Assembly (NCBI GenBank): GCA_945893365.1
Contig: CAMDED010000014.1
Location: forward strand, 1-64,000
Source of the DNA: Candidatus Sulfopaludibacter sp. SbA3
GTDB taxonomy: Bacteria > Acidobacteriota > Terriglobia > Bryobacterales > Bryobacteraceae
DNA: 64,000 bases
Direction: 5' to 3'
Position numbers and translations under genes: made by a program. Positions 58,201 to 64,000 of this stretch are shown one piece after another (positions within the stretch are counted from its first letter, which is position 1; each line of letters begins with the position of its first letter). Below the pieces are notes generated by a model, which saw only the letters and a list, made by a program, of their open reading frames with translations, had not been told where the DNA came from and made no database searches.

Positions 58201-59313
58201 GTTAACGCCAAAATCTGTACCCACCCAGATCGCACCCCTTGAATCCCGCCGGATGGCGCGAATGCTGTCGTTGCTCAAGCCCTCCGGTTCGCCCCAGTTC
58301 TGCCACGTGTCCCGCCCGAGCCAGCGGGCCACACCGGCTCCGCGCATGCCGATCCAGAGCGACCCTTCCCGATCCTGAAGAACGCTGGAGACGAAGCCGC
58401 TTGTCAGCCCGTGCCTGGTTCCGATCAACTCCCAGCCTTTCCGTGTACGCCGGGCCAAGCCTCGATCCGTCGGAACCCACAGGGTTCCATCCCTCGTCAG
58501 ATAGAGCCGCCCAAACAACGTGGACTCCGCCAGACTGCCACTCTCGTCCACGGGCGGCGCCGGCCCCGGAGCGAGGGACAGCAGGCGCGTGGAGCTGCGA
58601 ATCCACAACCGTCCGTCACGATCCGTCAGGATCGCGTCCCACCGCTCCCGGATAGCTCCTTCGGCGGCTCGCGCAGTCAGAGACAAAGTCGTAACCTTCC
58701 CGTCCAGCATCCGGCACAGGCGCCGTTCGCACCCGAACCAGACGATGCCCGCGGGGTCCACATGAACGCTGTAGGAGGGCTGGGAATCGACTGGCTGAAA
58801 ACGAACCGGCCCACCCTCCGGCGAGTGTCCGGACATCAGCCCTCGGGTAGTGGCGGCGAATACCCTGCCATCCCGTCCTGAGGCGAACGAGGACACACGA
58901 GCCGGGCCGCCGATGTCCGCCACGACGAACCGGTTCCCCGAGCGGCTTGCCGCTCCGAGTTCGGTGCCGGCCCAGAGAATTCCGTCCGGCGTCTCGTGGA
59001 GCGAAAAGATTCGTGTGCTCGGCAGCCCTTCGTCCGCGCCAAAGCGCTTGAAATTCCCCCCATCGTAGCGAAACAGGCCGTTCTGCGTGCCTACCCAGAT
59101 GAATCCCGTCGAGTCCTGAAGCAAAGACATGACGACGAGGTTTCCCAGGCCTTCTTCCTGGAGGTAAGTCTTGAAGGCATAGCGCTGGGCCAAGACCGAT
59201 ATAGGGAGAACGGCCGCGACGACCGCTGAAATACAAACGGGTCCGAGCGTCCGCTGCCATGAGCGCGTGTAGCGCATAGTTACTAGTCTATCGACAGTCA
59301 TGCCTTTCCGCAT
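55249..59313 (-). CDS. Hybrid sensor kinase with Reg_prop/Y_Y_Y periplasmic sensor and two receiver domains
   Basis: Up to 1,354 residues; the start could be ATG 59277, whose signal peptide (RYTRSWQRTLGPVCISAVVA) fits better. The sensor is a two-component-regulator propeller (LLQDSTGFIWVGTQNGLFRY, VLQDREGSLWIGMRGAGVAR and many more W.GT..G/L blades), then a Y_Y_Y domain. After a membrane helix (WWRTWWFILASFTF) come HisKA (FLANMSHEIRTPMNGV, near residue 838) and HATPase (DTGIGIPPDKTD, GGTGLGLAISKKL). The first receiver has IIDHQMPAMDG and the second VFMDCQMPELDG. It has no DNA-binding domain, unlike Bacteroides relatives. Likely senses a carbohydrate or envelope signal. Divergent from a NarL-type regulator. 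Confidence 0.92.
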   Translation of the reverse strand: MRKGMTVDRLVTMRYTRSWQRTLGPVCISAVVAAVLPISVLAQRYAFKTYLQEEGLGNLVVMSLLQDSTGFIWVGTQNGLFRYDGGNFKRFGADEGLPSTRIFSLHETPDGILWAGTELGAASRSGNRFVVADIGGPARVSSFASGRDGRVFAATTRGLMSGHSPEGGPVRFQPVDSQPSYSVHVDPAGIVWFGCERRLCRMLDGKVTTLSLTARAAEGAIRERWDAILTDRDGRLWIRSSTRLLSLAPGPAPPVDESGSLAESTLFGRLYLTRDGTLWVPTDRGLARRTRKGWELIGTRHGLTSGFVSSVLQDREGSLWIGMRGAGVARWLGRDTWQNWGEPEGLSNDSIRAIRRDSRGAIWVGTDFGVNRMRPGESGWKIWTSREGLKGNAVRGMMEGPDGAMWTGGYPGGVTRFDPDSDAIRSYGAEAGLTSDRIMSLQFDKEGRLWAATDNGLFRGTPRGTTMRFEKLAPFGEARAGFLRSHFDEAGRYWVASSQGLARLENGKWTLFTSRDGLKTDAISYLTPAPDGAIWIGYTEALGASRLVIRGDKVEARHFTSGNGLHSDKILFLTYDARGWLWVGTDRGVDVLEGSRWRHYGHSDGLVWDSCNGNAFFADADGSVWIGTGRGLSRFVPNRDAPAVPPTIILTAVRFGGTPADAARPVEVPFRDHAATFGIAALTFLNELDVRFSYRLEGLESGWTETDLREIRYPGLAPGYYKFQALARSAAGVWSTAPVEVSFRILPPWWRTWWFILASFTFLAGAAWSIWRAYSMRHLRQRETLEAAVLARTREFAEERARTEREKARVEEQNREIERLLEESEQAGRLKSEFLANMSHEIRTPMNGVLGMTCLLLESGLTPAQQETAETISHSAEALLAILNDILDFSKIEVGKLTVESVPFSLRVLAEEVTDMLAVRANEKELDLILRYDPEAPLEFQGDAGRIRQVVINLAGNALKFTDAGHVLIEVECLEKNQKDALIRISVQDTGIGIPPDKTDLVFEKFTQADASTTRRYGGTGLGLAISKKLVELMGGTIGLTSVLGRGSTFWVEIRLPVEPAAPASPAPENISGVRVLVVDDNAVSRRVIEEQLRRWKLEPRCVPSGPDALRELREARLAGVPFRIGIIDHQMPAMDGEALGLAIQSDPSLRGTIGLILLSSSSRWATKGQLIAAGFAVSLVKPARQSQLLDTLGAVWAGFGGTANTEAPAQDRPAAASNASAAAPTKGLRQARVLVAEDNLVNQKVALKMLERLGCEVELANNGREAIDMLERGEYDLVFMDCQMPELDGFEATAEIRRRYGREIPIVAMTANAMEGDRERCIAAGMDDYISKPVKPATFKAAIERWLAAKSLA

Positions 59314-59467
59314 TAGCCAAGTGGCAGATACCGGAGGAGTAAGGCTCAGAAATCAAGTGAATTCAGGGCGATTTCCAGCCCGTCCCACACGGCGAAGCAT
59401 GGTCCGGAGGTATTCCAGGCCCCCCCTGCGGTTACCACCGCCTTAGTCCCATTAGTCCAAATAGGTC

Positions 59468-59497
59468 TTGCCCAAACCGCGGAATGCCGTATATACT
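59468..59497 (+). promoter_or_regulatory. Promoter of the small gene and response regulator
   Basis: TTGCCC (59468-59473), 18-bp spacer, TATACT (59492-59497), about 22 nt before the ATG at 59520. Reasonable match to the sigma-70 consensus. It lies in the 206-bp divergent space shared with the kinase gene. Confidence 0.45.
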
Positions 59498-59519
59498 GAC
59501 GTTTTGCCGGTAGAACGTC

Positions 59520-59786
59520 ATGATTACGACCGACGATACCGATCCGCTCGCGCCGCAAAGGGAGGCCGCCTTCTTTTATGGTCTTTTCCTAAGGGGCCAC
59601 GCCGCCGAGGAATTGCGCCAGGACATCGACGTTCCGCGCAATACGCTCGACAAGTGGATGAAAGCTCGCGACTACGAGCCCCGCTTCCGTGAGTCGCTGC
59701 GGCGCGTCTACAGCTACCGGAAACAGGTGCTCGCTATTTTCGACGGGCTTGTGCTGAACGAACAGAATCGTCCCCGCCTCCAGTAA
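59520..59786 (+). CDS. Small conserved-looking protein with helix-turn-helix-like segment
   Basis: 88 residues, no signal peptide. The middle (LRGHAAEELRQDIDVPRNTL followed by DKWMKARDYEPRF) looks like a helix-turn-helix of the XRE or transposase-associated kind: 'IDVP..TLDKW' suggests a recognition helix. The C-terminus is YRKQVLAIFDGLVLNEQN. I do not recognise a named family. It lies 42 bp upstream of the response-regulator gene in the same direction and probably shares its transcript. No good ribosome binding site precedes the ATG. Function unknown; a modulator of the adjacent signalling genes is an inference. Confidence 0.55.
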   Translation: MITTDDTDPLAPQREAAFFYGLFLRGHAAEELRQDIDVPRNTLDKWMKARDYEPRFRESLRRVYSYRKQVLAIFDGLVLNEQNRPRLQ

Positions 59787-59828
59787 AGGTTTTTCACCGG
59801 TCCACCGATCCTTTCATTGAGGGACAGT

Positions 59829-60524
59829 GTGAAACCAATTTCAGTTTTCGCTTTTGACGCGCACCCGATCGTGATTGAGGGTCTGAAAGCCGCATTCCAG
59901 GACTGCGACGACCTTCATCTGGCGGGGTTTACAAGCGAGGTACGGACCGTGGCGGAGCAGCTCGCCGCTCTGGGTCCCGCCGTGGTTCTGATCGACACAA
60001 GTCCGGGAACGGGCGCCACGCACGATCTGCTCCAGCGTCTTCATGCAGCCGCGCCGGAAAGCCAGTGCGTGCTATGGGTGACGCAGTGGAGTGAAGCGGA
60101 GTCGTTCCGCGCCCTCCAGGGCGGCGCGCGAGGCATTCTGAAGAAAACCCTGCCTGTCGCACACATGTTCGAATGTCTGAGAGCTGTCGGAAAGGGCGGC
60201 ATCTGGATTGAGAGTTCCGCGACAAACGATGCAGGCGGCGGGTCCGGGGGAGAAGGACCTCGTCTTGCGCCCCGTCTTACGGCGCGCGAGCGGGAAATCA
60301 CGGAGCTGATCTGCCGCGGCATGAAGAACAAGGAAATCGGAGCCGAGCTTAAGATCGCCACCGGGACGGTCAAGGTGCATCTGATGCACATCTTCGAGAA
60401 GACAGGCGCGCGGGACCGTTTCGACCTCGCCATCAGCGCTCACAAGACGGGACGGCCGCTCGGGCCTCAAAAGATTGCCACCGTTCCTTCGGAGCTCACG
60501 AACTTAGGGACGGGGATTATGTAA
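59829..60524 (+). CDS. NarL/FixJ-type response regulator with incomplete acidic pocket
   Basis: 231 residues from GTG 59829, which has GAGGGA five nt upstream; the TTG at 59817 lacks one. The receiver domain reads VFAFDAHPIVIEGLKAAF, where the usual Asp-Asp pair is Asp-Ala. The phosphoacceptor is present (VVLIDTSPG), as are the Thr (LWVTQ) and Lys (GILKKTLP). The C-terminal LuxR-type HTH is clear: LTAREREITELICRGMKNKE, then GTVKVHLMHIFEKTG. Probably partnered with the divergent hybrid kinase, but the altered pocket suggests weak or phosphorylation-independent control. Confidence 0.85.
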   Translation: MKPISVFAFDAHPIVIEGLKAAFQDCDDLHLAGFTSEVRTVAEQLAALGPAVVLIDTSPGTGATHDLLQRLHAAAPESQCVLWVTQWSEAESFRALQGGARGILKKTLPVAHMFECLRAVGKGGIWIESSATNDAGGGSGGEGPRLAPRLTAREREITELICRGMKNKEIGAELKIATGTVKVHLMHIFEKTGARDRFDLAISAHKTGRPLGPQKIATVPSELTNLGTGIM

Positions 60525-60740
60525 CCGTTAGCTCATGAAGCTAACGGCGTAGGGAGTCCAAGTAGTTAACATCTCCGCCATTGATCCTGGACGGCCGCCG
60601 ACGACTGTTTGCCGGAATTGCCGACGATTCGCGTCACGATTCCCTGGCGCAACGTACGCCAAACATCTTTGAAATTTTGAATTCACCGGTCGTCTATTCG
60701 ATGATGTTGTCATCAAGGCGAGATAGGGGAAGGACGACCG

Positions 60741-60839
60741 ATGGAGACTTTCACTAGGCTGTTTGGCAGCCTGCCGGTTTTTGTACACCACTGTTTCGAC
60801 CGCATCGTCATTAACGGGTACCTATCGGACGCATGGTGA
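60741..60839 (+). pseudogene. Truncated 5' remnant of a mobile-element-type gene
   Basis: ATG 60741 follows a good ribosome binding site (GGGGAAGGA, 60727-60735) and reads METFTRLFGSLPVFVHHCFD, then RIVINGYLSDAW and a stop. I recognise this as the typical start of a widespread family of long, poorly characterised bacterial proteins (F.SLLVFVYHCFDR.VI.GYL); that recognition is from memory. Only 32 residues remain. The rest of the 60525-61286 gap (762 bp) contains no gene that I can support. Confidence 0.35.
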
Positions 60840-61286
60840 TGCGGGTGGCCTCCTTTTTTCCCTTTTAGACCGCACGACCGCGCCCGAGTGGCGGCCATGA
60901 GCCCGAGTATTGTTCCCTGTCGAAGTGAATCAGTCCACAGGCGGCCCTCCCTTGCCGTCAGCCGGAACGTGAGCTGTAGAAGCGCACGTGTGTTTGTTGT
61001 CCGGCTTGACGGATTCGATCGCGAGATATAGAGTTCCGCGGCGCTGCCGAGCTTTGCCAAACGCAGTAGTATCGGCCCGACGTTCAGCGGCGGCGATTCC
61101 GTCCGCGAGGGCGAGGGCCCGGGAGCGGGAGCCCGAACCTCCGCTTTCCAAGCAGATCGTTCCCCGAGCCGCCACTAAACTCATCAAACGGAGTCGACCG
61201 AGGATGAATCCCACAATCGCATCCCGCGATGGTGGCTGCCCCGCCGCATACCCGAACGGCAGCAGGTTGATATATGATCGTTCTCG

Positions 61287-62510
61287 ATGGACCGTCGTAA
61301 TTTTCTTGGCGCCGCGGCCGGATCCGTTCTGTCCGCGCAGCGCCCCAATGACATGATCCGGATCGGAATTGTCGGTCCGGGTGGCCGCGGCACGCAGCTC
61401 CTTAAGGAGTGCATCGAATTCAGCGGCAAGTACAACTCGCGGGTAACCGCCGTCTGCGACATCTGGAACCAGCGGCGCGACGCAGCTGCCAAACTGGTTC
61501 GGGAATCGTATGGCGGCGCCGAGCCGAAGGTGTACAAGAAGCTCGACGAGCTGATCGGCGACACGTCTATCGACGCCGTAATCGTCGCCACGCCGGATCA
61601 CGCCCACGCCAAGATGCTCAAGGCCGCTGTCGAGGCCGGTAAGGACGTGTATTGCGAAAAACCGATGGGCAATATTCTCGTCGAGCTCAATGCGGCTATG
61701 GAGGCGGTGGAGAAGTCGGACCGCATCGTTCAGTTCGGCACAAACCGCCGGAGTTGGGCCAAGTATCGCTCAGCCGCTCGCTTCATCCGGGAAGGCCGCA
61801 TCGGCGATATCGTCAAGGTGGACCTTATCTGGAACTTCTACAGCCCGTTCCGTTGGGCGGTCGGCGAAACCGAGCTGAATTCATTGAAAGAGAGCGACGT
61901 CGATTGGAAAGAGTTCCTTTACGGCAAACCCGACCGGCCCTTCGATCCGAGGATTTATCGCTCGTTCCGGCTCTTCCCGGAGTTCTCGAGCGGAATCATC
62001 GATCAGCACATGACCCATGGGATCGACCTGTTGCACTTCCTGACGGGTGAGCTTTATCCGATGACCGTCGTTGCCGAAGGCGGTCTGTTCACCTTTAAGG
62101 ACTACCGGCAAAACTACGATAGCGTGCAAGCCGTGCTGAAGTATGGCCACGGCGGCAGAAACTTTCTTGCCACTTTCGAGGAGGGACTCGCCAACAGCGC
62201 CGGAAAAGCCACTCGCGTGATGGGAACGTTGGGTACGGTAGAAGGCGAAGAGGTCTACCGCATTTCGGGTGAGGGAAGCGAGCATCCGGGCAGGATCAAG
62301 ACTGCCGAGGCGCTCCCCGACGAGCCGGGAACGATGCACCTCATGGCCAACTGGCTTGACTGCGTCCGTCGCCGGGATCGAAAGGGACTGTACTGCCCGG
62401 CCGAGGCCGGCTACGGCCATTCGGTCGCCTGCATCATGACCGTCGACGCTCTGTCGAGCGGGCGCCGAATGGCGTTCGACCCAAAGCGCCGGGAGATCCA
62501 ACCCGGTTAG
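61287..62510 (+). CDS. Tat-exported Gfo/Idh/MocA family oxidoreductase
   Basis: 407 residues. The N-terminus MDRRNFLGAAAGSVLS is a twin-arginine signal. NAD(P)-binding GIVGPGGRGTQ follows at about residue 29, then ATPDHAHAKM and the family's CEKPMGN. The C-terminal half is the usual alpha/beta substrate domain (DQHMTHGIDLLHFLTGE). Secreted members of this family are abundant in Acidobacteria and Planctomycetes and act on sugars or glycosides; the substrate is unknown. A TATGAT hexamer lies eight nt before the ATG. Its stop faces the convergent ThuA gene across 10 bp. Confidence 0.9.
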   Translation: MDRRNFLGAAAGSVLSAQRPNDMIRIGIVGPGGRGTQLLKECIEFSGKYNSRVTAVCDIWNQRRDAAAKLVRESYGGAEPKVYKKLDELIGDTSIDAVIVATPDHAHAKMLKAAVEAGKDVYCEKPMGNILVELNAAMEAVEKSDRIVQFGTNRRSWAKYRSAARFIREGRIGDIVKVDLIWNFYSPFRWAVGETELNSLKESDVDWKEFLYGKPDRPFDPRIYRSFRLFPEFSSGIIDQHMTHGIDLLHFLTGELYPMTVVAEGGLFTFKDYRQNYDSVQAVLKYGHGGRNFLATFEEGLANSAGKATRVMGTLGTVEGEEVYRISGEGSEHPGRIKTAEALPDEPGTMHLMANWLDCVRRRDRKGLYCPAEAGYGHSVACIMTVDALSSGRRMAFDPKRREIQPG

Positions 62511-62520
62511 GCGCTCGGAG

Positions 62521-63381
62521 TCACGTCTCGCGCAAAAGCCACTTCGCGGCGTTCTTCTGCAATTTTTCGTACTCGGGATTCCACAGGACGGTGATCATGT
62601 GTCCGGGACCCAGGAAGCAGACTCGCCCTTTACCGTAGTCGTAGGCCCACGCGGCCTCGGCCGTGTTGCTGCGCCTGCCCGCCGTGTCCGTATACTCGAG
62701 CCCGTCTTCGTTGACACTCCTGGCCAGCACGTACTTCGAATCCTTGTCGTAGGTCATGTAGTGCTGTTCGTCGGTGACCACGAAGTCGCGGACTCCCTTC
62801 GTGACGGGATGATCCGGATTCACAATCTTCACCTTGAACGGCCGGATGACAGGATGGCCCGTGTAGACGGCGCCCTCGACGTCGCGATAGTCCTTGTTCG
62901 TCAACGACACGTGGCTGCTGTTGTGATAAGCGAAGAACGATCCACCCTCGAGTACCCACTGCTTGATGGCCCTGCCCTGTTCGGCGGTCATCCAGGCGAC
63001 AGGCCCTTCGCCGATTTTCATCGGAAGCGGCGGCACGCTCACAAGATCTTTCTGCTCGGTGATGATGGTCTTGTCGTTCGACAGCACCGGACGCCAGCGG
63101 CCGTTCGGCCACCGGTATCCGTCCCGGAACAGGATGAAGAGTTTATATTGACGGAGAGTCTCATAGCTGAGCATCTTCTCCTGGTCCGTGAAATCGATGG
63201 ACAGGCCCGCGCCTTCAACTAAGGTGCGAGTCAGCCCGGTGCGAATATAGGCTGAGTTGTGGGGCTCATCCCCAATCAAGGCGAAGGCGGTGGCTCGCCT
63301 CACGCCGGATCCGCGGCCGAGTCCGGCGAATCCCAGTGCGCCGCAGGCCGCGCGTCGTGTAATTCGTCTTTCGAGAGACAT
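62521..63381 (-). CDS. Tat-exported ThuA-like (trehalose-utilisation) domain protein
   Basis: 286 residues. N-terminus ERRITRRAACGALGFAGLG is a probable twin-arginine signal. The body is a ThuA/glutamine-amidotransferase-like fold with IKQWVLEGGSFFAYHNSSHV, VNPDHPVTKGVRDFVVTDEQ, HYMT and GKGRVCFLGPGHM. ThuA domains accompany sugar-degrading enzymes and often neighbour Gfo/Idh/MocA genes, as here. Exact reaction unknown. Confidence 0.85.
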   Translation of the reverse strand: MSLERRITRRAACGALGFAGLGRGSGVRRATAFALIGDEPHNSAYIRTGLTRTLVEGAGLSIDFTDQEKMLSYETLRQYKLFILFRDGYRWPNGRWRPVLSNDKTIITEQKDLVSVPPLPMKIGEGPVAWMTAEQGRAIKQWVLEGGSFFAYHNSSHVSLTNKDYRDVEGAVYTGHPVIRPFKVKIVNPDHPVTKGVRDFVVTDEQHYMTYDKDSKYVLARSVNEDGLEYTDTAGRRSNTAEAAWAYDYGKGRVCFLGPGHMITVLWNPEYEKLQKNAAKWLLRET

Positions 63382-63520
63382 AGGCGCATTATGCTACCAC
63401 GCATTATGTTACCGATCCGGGCCGGGGCGGACTTCTCCGCTCTATTCACCGGAATTCCGGCGCCACCCGGACTATTTTGAAGCATATCCAGGCTTGGTGG
63501 AGCGTGATATAGTGTGACCA

Positions 63521-63548
63521 ATCCAGGACCAAAAATGAAATCCTGGTT
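63521..63548 (+). promoter_or_regulatory. Inverted repeat upstream of the last gene
   Basis: CCAGGA and TCCTGG, separated by 13 nt, in the 194-bp divergent gap, about 30 nt before the ATG. A TATAGT hexamer (63508-63513) lies just upstream and may be the -10 box. Operator or mRNA leader hairpin; inference only. Confidence 0.3.
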
Positions 63549-63575
63549 AATTAATCGGGAAAGGAGACGATATTT

Positions 63576-64000
63576 ATGTCAGCAACGGCAGCACCCGCAC
63601 AGACGAAAAGGCTCACCCGCTTTGCCAGTAATCCGGTAGCCGCTTTGGGTCAAGGGTTCGACACGTTCATGGGTAACGCGAAGGACATCGCCGTCACTGT
63701 CACCGAACCCGTGCCTGAAAGTTCCAGCAGCACGGTGGAGTATTCAATGTGCTCGGGTGTCGACGAACTCACAGCCTTCCTGGGTATCGATCTGGCGGCC
63801 GCGGGCGTTTACGAGGGGGCATCCAGCAGCGCAAAAGTCCAGATGGCGGCCAACCTTCGGTTTACCGAGTACAGTGTCGCTGTCGCGATTCACGCAACTC
63901 AGGCACGAGGAACTACACTTGCGCTCGGCTACAACCTCAATGTGCCGCAGCCGACGCCGGAGACGATGAACACGTTTGTCCAGCGATACGGCGACAGCTT
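63576..64000 (+). CDS. Unidentified protein, truncated by the window end (possible pore-forming-type fold)
   Basis: An excellent ribosome binding site, GGGAAAGGAG at 63557-63566, precedes the ATG. The frame stays open for 141 codons to the window end. No signal peptide. It reads MSATAAPAQTKRLTRFASNP, then a beta-rich middle with SSSAKVQMAANLRFTEYSVA and, at the end, FVQRYGDS. The pattern of a long amphipathic strand followed by Y(G)DSF recalls MACPF/perforin-like or related pore-forming domains, but this is a weak resemblance. Without the rest of the gene no function can be given. Confidence 0.6.
   Translation, partial: MSATAAPAQTKRLTRFASNPVAALGQGFDTFMGNAKDIAVTVTEPVPESSSSTVEYSMCSGVDELTAFLGIDLAAAGVYEGASSSAKVQMAANLRFTEYSVAVAIHATQARGTTLALGYNLNVPQPTPETMNTFVQRYGDS

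Noticed and set aside
60930-61607. Minus-strand frame of 225 residues opposite the oxidoreductase start
   Set aside because: Mostly antisense to the clear Gfo/Idh/MocA gene; no recognisable domain.

Overview
The window is high-GC bacterial chromosome. It looks like Acidobacteriota of the Solibacter/Bryobacter type. The evidence is a giant cell-surface protein ending in the Solibacter-type C-terminal domain (TIGR03437 as I recognise it), BACON and He_PIG Ig-like repeats, a Reg_prop/Y_Y_Y hybrid kinase, PQQ-type propellers, a Tat-exported Gfo/Idh/MocA enzyme, a ThuA protein, and a standalone MetE-like enzyme beside a PL22-like lyase. No tRNA, rRNA or CRISPR array was seen.

Layout. 1-685: C-terminal end of an IS66-like transposase, then a decayed SH3-like gene tail. 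686-4236: double-cupin protein, DUF2007 protein, and comEC on the minus strand, which probably starts at a CTG. 4237-12253: GH63-type glycosidase, an AbrB-like remnant, then a 1.8-kb tandem duplication in which each unit carries a broken piece of a PQQ-propeller gene plus a PAS/MCP-like gene; the intact propeller gene follows. 12302-16283: rfaE2-mfd. 16317-16869: a BrnT toxin with a frameshifted antitoxin. 17048-19209: core-MetE-like enzyme and PL22-like lyase. 19238-21818: photolyase, TIGR01777 epimerase and EVE protein in one overlapping minus-strand operon. 21867-28854: radical SAM/SPASM protein, then yceD-rpmF-plsX, dsbD and an M28 peptidase. 28820-35307: the flagellar operon flgBC-fliEFGHIJ on the minus strand. 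35612-40316: 2Fe-2S ferredoxin, a hydrolase-CBM9 fusion, a PIG-L deacetylase and an M1 aminopeptidase lipoprotein.

40417-54688 is one very large Ig-repeat surface protein (about 4,750 residues) broken in this sequence by a single extra C in a run of eight. 55249-60524 holds a hybrid sensor kinase, divergent from a small helix-turn-helix-like gene and a NarL-type regulator. 61287-63381 is a Gfo/Idh/MocA enzyme facing a ThuA protein. The window ends inside a gene at 63576.

The most notable observations are the C8 tract in the giant gene and the propeller modules nested inside its Ig domains; the duplicated propeller-fragment/PAS unit; the intact BrnT with a broken antitoxin; the CTG start of comEC; and several genes whose -10 box lies only 5-9 nt before the start codon.
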